Of a stretch of 5,527 nucleotides of DNA, positions 1-5,311 are shown piece after piece. The position numbers were made by a program, and so were the translations under genes. Under the pieces are notes generated by a model. That model ran no database searches. It saw only the letters and a program-made list of their open reading frames with translations, and was not told the origin of the DNA. Source of the stretch: Gemmatimonadota bacterium (GTDB taxonomy: Bacteria; Gemmatimonadota; Gemmatimonadetes; Longimicrobiales; RSA9). The DNA lies in NCBI GenBank assembly GCA_019689775.1, contig JADGGV010000296.1, positions 1 through 5,527 on the forward strand. The letters are read 5' to 3'. The first letter of the stretch is position 1, and every line of letters begins with the position of its first letter.

Positions 1-90
1 GCCCCCCGGGGCCGGCGCCCCCCCCGGGCCCGCCCCGGGCGGCCGCCGGCGGGGGGGGGGGGGGGCGCCCGCGGCACCCCCCGGGGGCCC
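1..90. other. A/T-free G/C low-complexity stretch, probable bad sequence at contig edge
   Basis: The first 75 bases contain no A or T at all, include a run of 15 G (51-65) and several runs of C, and the next 15 bases are almost the same. This lies inside the antitoxin gene, where a conserved toxin-binding domain is expected, and the translation there is meaningless Pro/Gly/Arg. Sequencing or assembly error at a contig end explains it better than biology. Confidence 0.7.
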
Positions 91-347
91 GACTCCGCCC
101 GCGGCAGCAGGATCTCCAGCGCCTTGAAGATGCCGAGCACGTACGAGATGCGCTCCAGCACGTCGCGCGGCACCGCCACCACGTCGCCCCGCTTCCACTT
201 GAAGAACGTGGAGCGCGCCGGCGAACCGAGCAGGATGCGCTGCTCCTCCGCCGACAGCCGCCACAGCTCCGCGATGCGGAAGAACGCACGTAGCCCGGCG
301 GCGGTCATCGCGGCCTGGCTCGGCCGACTGCGCTTCGGGACCGGCAT
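1..347 (-). CDS. Xre/MbcA/ParS-type antitoxin, C-terminus missing (runs off window)
   Basis: N-terminal part of an antitoxin of the Xre-like helix-turn-helix family that pairs with RES-domain toxins. Residues 15-82 carry the family pattern: a helix with RIAELWRLSADEQRILLG, the DNA-contacting ARSTFFKWKRG segment (about 44-54), then PRDVLERISYVLGIFKALEILLP (60-82), which leads into the toxin-binding C-terminal domain. In this family the antitoxin neutralises the toxin and represses its own promoter; the RES toxin gene normally follows directly, which here would be left of the window. The start is the ATG at 347 because GGAGG (353-357) lies 5 nt upstream; Met14 has no such support. From about residue 86 the reading becomes Pro/Gly/Arg only, because the DNA there is pure G/C, so the rest of the frame stays open but is not trustworthy. 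Family assignment is firm; the RES partner is inferred. Confidence 0.8.
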   Translation of the reverse strand, partial: MPVPKRSRPSQAAMTAAGLRAFFRIAELWRLSAEEQRILLGSPARSTFFKWKRGDVVAVPRDVLERISYVLGIFKALEILLPRAESGPRGVPRAPPPPPAGGRPGRARGGRRPRG

Positions 348-363
348 GGCGACCTCCGGTTTC

Positions 364-395
364 GTAGTGGACTACAGCCCCACACTAGTCCACAA
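364..395. promoter_or_regulatory. Paired inverted-repeat operator upstream of the antitoxin
   Basis: GTGGACTA (367-374) and TAGTCCAC (386-393) form a perfect 8-bp inverted repeat with an 11-bp spacer. The left half is itself an inverted repeat, GTAGT-GG-ACTAC (364-375). Read as half sites, TAGTGGAC and TAGTCCAC begin 21 bp apart, two helical turns, so dimers could bind the same DNA face. It lies 17 bp upstream of the start codon and overlaps the proposed -10 box. It is relatively AT-rich for this window. I infer it is the autoregulatory operator of the Xre antitoxin. Confidence 0.55.
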
Positions 396-411
396 ATGTA
401 CTCGCGGTCAA
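382..411 (-). promoter_or_regulatory. Candidate sigma70-type promoter of the antitoxin gene
   Basis: On the minus strand a TTGACC -35 box (406-411) is followed after 18 bp by TAGTGT (382-387) as a possible -10 box, about 35 bp before the antitoxin start codon. The -35 is five of six to consensus; the -10 is weak (three of six). The -10 overlaps the inverted repeat at 364-395, the arrangement expected if the antitoxin represses its own transcription. Confidence 0.45.
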
Positions 412-452
412 GGCGCGTCGGGACGGGAGCGGGCCGTGGGCCGGCGGCGGAT

Positions 453-514
453 GCGGGGAAACGGCACGACGCAGGGGCGCGGAAAGGGGGAGCCGCGGGG
501 AAACGGATCGACGC
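453..514. repeat. Direct repeat pair, 20-bp units 42 bp apart
   Basis: Units at 453-472 and 495-514 match at 18 of 20 positions. Both begin GCGGGGAAACGG and end CGACGC, differing only at two central bases. They sit in the GC-rich spacer between the end of the DUF481 gene and the antitoxin promoter. No coding or RNA function is apparent. Confidence 0.6.
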
Positions 515-555
515 GGCGACGCGGGGACGGGGAGCTGCGCGGGGATAGCGGACGC

Positions 556-603
556 CCATCGCCGGGTCCCCGGGCCTCCGCGTCCCCATCTCGCCGCGTC
601 CCC
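556..603. repeat. Three tandem 16-bp GC-rich repeats
   Basis: Units at 556-571, 572-587 and 588-603 are exactly 16 bp each, and each ends in (C/G)GTCCCC on the plus strand. The outer two share TCGCCG(G/C)GTCCCC; the middle one reads CTCCGCGTCCCC. Half of the last unit (594-604) is nearly complementary to 522-532 (10 of 11), so the spacer could fold into a long-range stem. The array starts 39 bp beyond the DUF481 stop codon, where transcript ends are expected, but no T-tract follows, so I do not call it a terminator. Confidence 0.6.
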
Positions 604-641
604 GTGTCGTACCGGATGGACCGTATCGCCCGCGAACCGCC

Positions 642-1427
642 TCAGAACTCGAACTTGAGCCCCACGTTCAGCACCTGGTCGTCCGCGCGGACGCTGTCCG
701 GCGGGGTGGCGTCGCGCTCCAGGTCGTGGCTGACGCTGAGGGCGATGTGCTGGCTGATGGGGGTGTCGACGGCGGTGACGATGGAGAGGAGGTAGTCGCC
801 CGGGACGTCCCAGACGGGCTGGTAGAGGGTGGTGTGCCGGAGCCGGACGCCGGAGGCGAGCTTCTTCTCGCCCTTCACCCGCCAGCTCCAGCGCGCCATC
901 TGCTTCAGCGCCTCCGTGCGGACGTCCTCGCAGTCGTAGAGCCCGGCCAGGCTGATGGACGCCTCCCCGCCGCCCTCTCCGCGCCAGAACGTGTACTTGG
1001 CGCCCGCGCCGCTCTGGAGGCGCACGTCGAGGTCGCGCAGCCGGTCGTGCTCCACGGTCGCGGACAGGAACGGCGACCAGCGGCCGCGCGGGGCGAGATC
1101 GAACTTGATGCCGCCGCGGAGGTTGCGGGCGATGTCGCGCCCGCCGCTCCGGCCGTAGCGGATGCGCCCGTCGAGCGAGAGCTCGAAGTCGTCGGTCTGG
1201 AGGCGCGTGATCTCGCCGCCGGTCGTGAACATGGCGTAGCGCTCGTTCCCGGAGGCGCCGGTAAACGCCAGGTTCAGGGCGACCTTCCAGAGATCGGGCG
1301 CGGGCTTGGGCGGCGGAGCGGGCGACGCGGCCGCTGAATCGGGCGTCTGCGCGCGCGCCGCGCGCGGCAGCGCGAGCGCGGCGAGGAGGAGGAACGGGAC
1401 GGTAGCGAGTCGGGGCTTTCGGGTCAT
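642..1427 (-). CDS. DUF481 family outer-membrane beta-barrel protein
   Basis: Predicted exported protein of 261 residues. Residues 1-26 are a classical signal peptide: basic MTRKPR, a hydrophobic Leu/Ala core, and an ARA-Q signal peptidase I site. A Pro/Ala linker (about 28-44) follows, then a DUF481 domain (related to E. coli YdiY) opening with LNLAFTGASGN and continuing as alternating short beta-strands (for example FELSLDGRIRYG, WSPFLSATVEHDR, ASISLAGLYDC). The chain ends in LNVGLKFEF, the terminal Phe typical of barrel proteins recognised by the BAM complex. The molecular function of DUF481 proteins is not established. The start at 1427 was chosen because the signal peptide begins there; the frame stays open upstream to 1595, but that part is Arg-rich and featureless. 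The ribosome site is poor, only AGG touching the ATG. Its 5' neighbour on the same strand ends 289 bp away, so it is probably transcribed alone. Confidence 0.85.
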   Translation of the reverse strand: MTRKPRLATVPFLLLAALALPRAARAQTPDSAAASPAPPPKPAPDLWKVALNLAFTGASGNERYAMFTTGGEITRLQTDDFELSLDGRIRYGRSGGRDIARNLRGGIKFDLAPRGRWSPFLSATVEHDRLRDLDVRLQSGAGAKYTFWRGEGGGEASISLAGLYDCEDVRTEALKQMARWSWRVKGEKKLASGVRLRHTTLYQPVWDVPGDYLLSIVTAVDTPISQHIALSVSHDLERDATPPDSVRADDQVLNVGLKFEF

Positions 1428-1619
1428 CCTGGACGCTGCGGTTGGGGCGGAGGCCCGGCCGCGACCGAGCGTGGCGGCGTGCGCCCTCGCGCGGCGCGGC
1501 TCCCCCGGGGCCCAAGGTTCCGGTCGACGGTCGGGTGCAACCGAACATGTAGAGCGCCGGCACGCAACCCCGCCGCGTCGTCGTCGCCGCCGCACGCATC
1601 TTCAGCGTGGATGCCCCCC

Positions 1620-1709
1620 GGAGGCGATCTCGTACGCGCCCGGGTTCAACGTTCGGGCAACAGCCTCGCGCTGCGTATTCCGAGGTCGTTCGCGATCGAG
1701 ACGGGCCCA
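1620..1709 (+). pseudogene. Relic of an AbrB/MazE-type antitoxin (start lost, C-terminus deleted)
   Basis: The only recognisable coding trace on the plus strand. From 1632 the frame reads VRARVQRSGNSLALRIPR and then SFAIETG, the conserved N-terminus of SpoVT/AbrB-fold antitoxins (R-x-Q-x-x-GNSLALRIP-x-SFA). Intact members have about 75-85 residues beginning at this point. Here the codon at the expected start is GTA, which cannot initiate, yet a good GGAGG (1620-1624) lies 7 nt before it; one G-to-A change from GTG would explain this. Homology stops after about 25 residues, just before the 3' end of the oppositely oriented DinB gene (stop at 1716), and the frame then runs antisense through that gene. 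No PemK/MazF or PIN toxin remains. An in-frame ATG at 1611 lacks a ribosome site. The rest of the spacer (1428-1619) shows no gene or convincing promoter. Confidence 0.75.
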
Positions 1710-1715
1710 GCCTCC

Positions 1716-2189
1716 CTACTCCGCCAGCTCCCGCACGTACGTGACGAAGTCGGTGTTGACCGGCTCGCCGCCGGCCTCGCGGACCATGCGGGCGACCTGC
1801 CCGCGGTGGTAGGCGCCGTGCAGCGCGACGTGCAGCAGGATGTCGCCCACGGCGGTGCGGAACGGCTGGCCCTGCTGGTTGGTGTAGGCGAGGATCGACG
1901 TCAGGTCGGTCTCGCGGAGCCCCTCGAGGTAGCGCGCGTACTCCGCCCGGTTCGCGGCGGCCAGCGCATGCAGCTCCTCCATCGACAGCACCGGCCAGGT
2001 GGGCTGCGCGCGGCTGTCCTCGCCGTGCAGGCGCAGCATCCAGACGCGCTCGGCGCCGAGGACGTGCGCGAACGTCCTCACGGCCGGCTCGGGCGCGTCG
2101 CCGCCCGCGCGGGCGAGCAGCTCGAGCACGCGCCGGTCGGCCCACTCCATGTGCGCGAAGAGCCGGCGCACGTAGTCGAGCGCGGTCAC
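1716..2189 (-). CDS. DinB-like superfamily protein
   Basis: Protein of 157 residues with the DinB/YfiT four-helix fold. The probable metal triad is visible: His42 in AHVLGAERVWMLRL and His124 and His128 in HVALHGAYHRGQV, the HGxYHRGQ signature of the family. His120 adds a further turn. Superfamily members include bacillithiol S-transferases and mycothiol-dependent maleylpyruvate isomerase, so a metal-dependent thiol-transfer role is possible, but the substrate cannot be read here. The GTG start at 2189 is set by GGAGG (2194-2198) 4 nt upstream, by the conserved opening ALDYVRRLFAHMEWADRRVLELL, and by a 4-base GTGA overlap with the stop codon of the upstream acetyltransferase gene. That overlap implies translational coupling and one mRNA. 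The gene has normal length and looks intact. Cytoplasmic; no signal peptide or membrane segment. Confidence 0.87.
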   Translation of the reverse strand: MTALDYVRRLFAHMEWADRRVLELLARAGGDAPEPAVRTFAHVLGAERVWMLRLHGEDSRAQPTWPVLSMEELHALAAANRAEYARYLEGLRETDLTSILAYTNQQGQPFRTAVGDILLHVALHGAYHRGQVARMVREAGGEPVNTDFVTYVRELAE

Positions 2190-2845
2190 GGCGCCTCCGG
2201 CGCGACCCGGACCGCGGAGACGTCGCCTCCAGGCGACGACGACGCCGCCGCGCGCCCGTGCCGCGCGAGCCGCCACTCCAGGTGCCGCTTCACGTCGGGC
2301 CATTCCGTGGCGACGATGCTGTACATGACGCTGTCGCGGACGGTGCCGTCGCGGCGGGCCTGGTGGTGGCGCAGCACGCCGTCGCGCTTCGCGCCGAGCG
2401 CCTCGATCGCGCGCTGCGAGGCGAAGTTGAAGGTGTCGGTGCGCAGCCCCACGACCTTGCAGCCGAGCCCCTCGAACGCGTGCCGGAGCAGGAGCAGCTT
2501 GCAGGCGGTGTTGACGTGCGTCCGCTGCCAGCGCGCCGCGTAGAAGGTGTAGCCGATCTCGACGCGGTCGATCTCGGGCACGATGTCGTGGTAGCGGGTC
2601 GTGCCGACGATGGCGCCCGCCGTCGCCTCGCGAACGACCCAGGGGAGCATGTGGCCGGCCTGTTGCCCCGCGAGCGCCTTCCGCACGTACGCCTCGGTCT
2701 CGTCGGGCGCGGGGACGGAGGTGAACCACAGCTCCCAGAGCCGGCCGTCGGCCGCGGCCTCGGCGAGCGCGGGAACGTGATCGAGCGCGAGCGGCTCCAG
2801 CCGGACGCCGTGGCCCTCGAGTGTGACCGGTACGGGGTTGATCAT
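2186..2845 (-). CDS. GNAT family N-acetyltransferase (RimJ/RimL-like)
   Basis: Protein of 219 residues that should transfer acetyl from acetyl-CoA to an amine; the acceptor is unknown. Core GNAT features in order: VRLEPLALDHVPAL (14-27), the strand RVEIGYTFY (94-102), the CoA-binding loop WQRTHVNT (106-113) in place of the classical Q/RxxGxG/A, the helix ACKLLLLRHAFEGLG, LRTDTFNFASQRAIEALGA with Asn140, and RDSVMYSI (170-177). This pattern matches RimJ/RimL-like proteins, many of which are uncharacterised. Residues 195-219 are a disordered-looking tail that also encodes the ribosome site of the following DinB gene, with which it overlaps by 4 bases. The start ATG at 2845 has no Shine-Dalgarno sequence; TATGAT ends 6 nt before it, suggesting a leaderless transcript. 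No in-frame alternative start lies close by. Confidence 0.88.
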   Translation of the reverse strand: MINPVPVTLEGHGVRLEPLALDHVPALAEAAADGRLWELWFTSVPAPDETEAYVRKALAGQQAGHMLPWVVREATAGAIVGTTRYHDIVPEIDRVEIGYTFYAARWQRTHVNTACKLLLLRHAFEGLGCKVVGLRTDTFNFASQRAIEALGAKRDGVLRHHQARRDGTVRDSVMYSIVATEWPDVKRHLEWRLARHGRAAASSSPGGDVSAVRVAPEAP

Positions 2846-2851
2846 GGGGAA

Positions 2852-2881
2852 ATCATATGCCGCGGCCGCGCAGCCGAACAA
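2852..2881 (-). promoter_or_regulatory. Promoter for a leaderless GNAT-DinB transcript
   Basis: On the minus strand TATGAT (2852-2857) matches the -10 consensus at five of six positions. TTGTTC (2876-2881), 18 bp upstream, is a weaker -35. Only six bases, TTCCCC, separate the -10 box from the ATG at 2845, so normal initiation would place +1 on the A of the start codon. This fits the missing ribosome-binding site of the acetyltransferase gene. Confidence 0.55.
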
Positions 2882-2976
2882 GCGCCGAGGATCGCGCAGC
2901 CCGGACGTCGACGCCGCGTGCAGCGGCTCTCCACGCCCGCGCCCCCGTCGGCCCCCACGTCCGCCTACCCGGCCGA

Positions 2977-3459
2977 TCAGCCGACCGCCTTCTTGACGAG
3001 TTCCGCGATGCGGGCCTCCACCTCGGCGGTCAGCTCCTTCAACGCGAAGTAGGTCGGCCACATGACGCCGTCGTCGAGGCGCGCCTGGTCGGTGAAGCCG
3101 AACGTCGCGTACCTCGACCTGAACTTCGCCGCGCTCTGGAAGAAGCAGACGACCTTGCCGTCCCGCGCGTACGCCGGCATCCCGTACCAGGTCTTCGCCG
3201 AGAGGGCGGGCGCGTTGGCCTTGATGAGGGCATGGATCCGCTCCGCCATCGAGCGATCCGGCTCCGGCATCTCGGCGATCTTCGCGAGCACGTCGCTCTC
3301 CGCGTCCGCCTCGCCCGCCTGCCCGCGGCGGCGCTCTGCCTTCAGCTCGCGGGCCCGCTCCTTCATCGCGGCGAGTTCCTCGTCCGTGAATCCGCTGCTC
3401 CGCTCCTTGGCCGCGGTGGTGGTCCTGCCGGACTTCTGCGTCTCCTTCTTCGGGCTCAT
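2977..3459 (-). CDS. DUF1801 (YdhG-like) domain protein
   Basis: Small cytoplasmic protein of 160 residues. Residues 1-50 form a Lys/Arg-rich charged segment with a helix ELAAMKERARELKAERRR. The DUF1801 domain follows from about 55 to 158, with MAERIHALIKANAPALS, the hallmark KTWYGMPAYARDGKVVCFF (89-107), YATFGFTDQARLDDGVMWP and a final helix ELTAEVEARIAELVKKAV. One characterised relative, Bacillus FrataxIn-like Fra (YdhG), has been described as an iron chaperone, but this subtype with the basic N-terminal extension has no known function, so I do not transfer that role. The start at 3459 is supported by GAGG (3465-3468), 5 nt upstream. It is flanked by 131 bp (to the GNAT start) and 266 bp (to the second DinB stop), so it is probably its own transcription unit. 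Confidence 0.85.
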   Translation of the reverse strand: MSPKKETQKSGRTTTAAKERSSGFTDEELAAMKERARELKAERRRGQAGEADAESDVLAKIAEMPEPDRSMAERIHALIKANAPALSAKTWYGMPAYARDGKVVCFFQSAAKFRSRYATFGFTDQARLDDGVMWPTYFALKELTAEVEARIAELVKKAVG

Positions 3460-3593
3460 GCACACCTCGTGGTGAGGACGGGGGAACACCGCTGGAACGC
3501 GGTCGGAAGCCGGGCCGGCCGCGGCAGCCTTGCGCGACAGCCGCCGGGCAGCTCGACGGGCCCGACGCACCCGAGGCGCGGCAGGCGACATCG

Positions 3594-3609
3594 GCGATCG
3601 GCCGATCGC
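3594..3609. promoter_or_regulatory. Perfect 16-bp palindrome, possible operator
   Basis: GCGATCGGCCGATCGC reads identically on both strands. It lies about 135 bp upstream of the DUF1801 start, in a 266-bp spacer that otherwise shows no gene; a TACGAT (-10-like) at about 3669-3674 lacks a -35 partner. It could be a dimer operator or simply a hairpin downstream of the DinB gene. No T-tract follows, so a terminator is unlikely. Confidence 0.35.
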
Positions 3610-3725
3610 GGCCCGCCATGCGCCGCGCCAGCGCCTACGCGGCACGAACCGTCGCGAAGGCGCGGACGTATCGTATCCGTCGGCATCGGCGCCCGCGAGC
3701 CCCCACGATCCTCGACGCGCGCGCC

Positions 3726-4205
3726 TCAGGCCGCAGGCCACGCCCCGAGGAGCCGCCGCACCAGAACGAGCTGGCCGACGTGATAGGCGCTGTGATCCGC
3801 CGCCAGCAGCAGCTCGCGCAGGTAGGTCTGCCCGGTGCCGTGCGGGATCCGCGCGAACAGGTCGACGCCCGGGTCTTCCGCCAACCGGACCAATGCGGCC
3901 CGATCCTCGAGGTAGCTGGCGACGCTCCGCTCCCACGCGTCCGCGGTGGGCGGCTTGGGCGACGTCGGCCAGTAGTCGTCCGGCCAGCGCGGCTCCTCGT
4001 GCGCCGCGTTTCGGCAGAACTCGAGGATGTCGAGCTGCGTCAGGCGCAGGTGCTCCAGGAGCTGCCACGGCGAGTACGGCGCGCCTTCGGGCCGAACGCC
4101 CTGCACGGAAGCGCTGAGGCCCTGCACCGCGCCCTCGAAGGACACGTGGGCATCCTGCCAGGTGAGGAGCCGAACCAGATGCGACCGCAACGCGTCGTCG
4201 GCCAT
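3726..4205 (-). CDS. DinB family protein (second, divergent paralog)
   Basis: Protein of 159 residues of the DinB/DUF664-like fold. The three histidines expected to bind a metal ion are present: His52 in PWQLLEHLRLTQLDILEF and His138 and His142 in ADHSAYHVGQLVLVRRLLG. A Trp/Pro-rich segment (PRWPDDYWPTSPKPPTADAW, 72-91) between the second and third helices is typical of this subgroup. It differs clearly from the DinB protein at 1716-2189: outside the His positions little aligns, so the two are separate families and not a recent duplication. The start at 4205 follows an AGGCGG (4212-4217) with 6 nt spacing, and the N-terminus LRSHLVRLLTWQDAHVSFEGAV is conserved in the subgroup. The ketopantoate reductase-like gene ends 89 bp upstream on the same strand, so co-transcription is possible but not shown. 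Substrate unknown. Confidence 0.85.
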   Translation of the reverse strand: MADDALRSHLVRLLTWQDAHVSFEGAVQGLSASVQGVRPEGAPYSPWQLLEHLRLTQLDILEFCRNAAHEEPRWPDDYWPTSPKPPTADAWERSVASYLEDRAALVRLAEDPGVDLFARIPHGTGQTYLRELLLAADHSAYHVGQLVLVRRLLGAWPAA

Positions 4206-4246
4206 CGGAATCCGCCTGATGAGGTCTACGCTCGGTCGGGAAGCTG

Positions 4247-4265
4247 CGGCGTACCTTCGACGCCG
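4247..4265 (-). terminator. Weak hairpin between reductase and DinB genes
   Basis: CGGCGT and ACGCCG form a 6-bp stem around a 7-base loop, 29 bp beyond the reductase stop codon. No T-run follows, so an intrinsic terminator is only a weak possibility; in DNA this GC-rich such stems arise easily. Confidence 0.2.
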
Positions 4266-4294
4266 ATGGCGCGCCGGACGATAACGCCCCCCGT

Positions 4295-5194
4295 TCAGCG
4301 CAGCGCCGCCGTCGCCGTGTCGTGGACCGGTGTTGCGACGCCGACCTCCCGCCCGATGCGCGAGACCGCGCCGCTCAGGATGTCCAGCTCGGTCGCGCCG
4401 CCGGCCTCGAGGTCGAGGAGGTAGCTCGGCCTCAGCTCGGCGGGCAGCGTGAGGAGCCACTCGAGCGCACGCACTTCCTCGCCCGCCGGCAGGCCGACGC
4501 CGCTCGCGCGCGCCACCGCGGCGACCTCGCCCACCAGCCGCTCGAGCAGGAGGCGGCCGAGCGGGCGCTCGCGGACCACGCCGATCGGCGCCCGCGCGAG
4601 CCCGCACGCCGCGGCGAGCGAGGCGAGGGATGCGAGCTTGCGCCACAGCTCGACGTCGATGTCGGCGACCGCCTGCGCGTCGACGCCTGCATCCCTCAGC
4701 GCCCCGGCGATCCGCTCCGCCCGCTCGCTCGCTCCGCCGCCCAGCTCCCCGACCAGCACCCGCTGGAACGGGCTGCGCCGCTCGATCACGCCCGGCTCCA
4801 CGCGCGCCGCGCTCAGGTACGTGACGCCGCCGAGGATCGCGCCGCGCGGCACGCCCAGCGACGCCAGCCGCTCCGCGGCGTCGACGCCGTTCAGCAGCGG
4901 CACGATCGTCGCCCCGCCCACCGCGAGCCGCGCCGCGACCGGCGCGATCCCCGGGAGCGAGTAGCTCTTCACGGCGACGAGCGCGACGTCCGCCGCCGGC
5001 AACGCGTCCGCGTCGTCGGTCGCGGGCGCGCGCACGACGAAGCCGCCGTCCGGCGCGCGCACGCGCAGGCCGTGCTCACGGATCGCGTCCAGGTGCGCGC
5101 CGCGCGCCAGGAACGTCACCTCGTGGCCGGCGCGCGCGAGCAGCGCGCCGTAGTACCCGCCGACCCCGCCCGCGCCCAGCACGACGAACCTCAT
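4295..5194 (-). CDS. 2-dehydropantoate 2-reductase (ketopantoate reductase) family protein
   Basis: Protein of 299 residues, normal length for the PanE/ApbA family, whose founding member reduces 2-dehydropantoate to pantoate with NADPH in coenzyme A synthesis. Visible features: an N-terminal Rossmann domain beginning MRFVVLGAGGVGGYYG (GxGxxG at 7-12), VALVAVKSY with Lys76, PLLNGV with Asn102, the catalytic-type Lys186 in ELWRKLA, and SYLLDLEAGGATELDILSG with Ser257 and Glu269 matching the substrate-binding region. The segment after Lys186 (ASLASLAAACGLARAPIG) lacks the Asn found in E. coli PanE and looks like the broad paralog group with unproven substrates, so I do not assign panE. The start at 5194 opens directly into the Rossmann strand and has AGGGG (5200-5204) 5 nt upstream. 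Cytoplasmic. A 117-bp spacer separates it from the VOC gene; I see no strong promoter there. Confidence 0.85.
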   Translation of the reverse strand: MRFVVLGAGGVGGYYGALLARAGHEVTFLARGAHLDAIREHGLRVRAPDGGFVVRAPATDDADALPAADVALVAVKSYSLPGIAPVAARLAVGGATIVPLLNGVDAAERLASLGVPRGAILGGVTYLSAARVEPGVIERRSPFQRVLVGELGGGASERAERIAGALRDAGVDAQAVADIDVELWRKLASLASLAAACGLARAPIGVVRERPLGRLLLERLVGEVAAVARASGVGLPAGEEVRALEWLLTLPAELRPSYLLDLEAGGATELDILSGAVSRIGREVGVATPVHDTATAALR

Positions 5195-5311
5195 GGCGTC
5201 CCCTGCGGTCTCCGACCGTCCGATCGGCGCCGGCCTCCGCGGCTCCGCGTCCTCATACGACGCCCCGCCCGTTCGGCCGCCGCGAGCCCGGGCGCGAGCC
5301 GCCGGAGCACC

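Noticed and set aside
124..795. Plus-strand open frame of 223 residues over the antitoxin and its upstream spacer
   Set aside because: Antisense to the antitoxin and DUF481 genes, low-complexity composition, no ribosome site or family pattern.
385..2145. A 586-residue open frame on the minus strand across the DUF481 gene and into the DinB gene
   Set aside because: It is Arg/Pro/Ala-rich with no domain, and it overlaps two recognised genes in other frames; long open shadow frames are expected at this GC content.
1479..2543. A 354-residue plus-strand open frame containing the MazE-like motif
   Set aside because: Only residues 52-76 resemble a protein family; the rest is antisense to the DinB and GNAT genes, so the motif is annotated as a relic and not as a fusion protein.
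2913..2927. GCCGC/GCGGC hairpin in the spacer downstream of the DUF1801 gene
   Set aside because: Only a 5-bp stem and no T-tract; too common in such GC-rich DNA to call a terminator.
3463..3476. Short CCTC/GAGG hairpin that could cover the DUF1801 ribosome-binding site
   Set aside because: The stem is only four pairs and has no supporting leader structure, so a riboswitch or thermometer cannot be claimed.
5252..5257. TATGAG as a -10 box for the ketopantoate reductase-like gene
   Set aside because: Four of six matches and nothing resembling a -35 box at 16-18 bp upstream.
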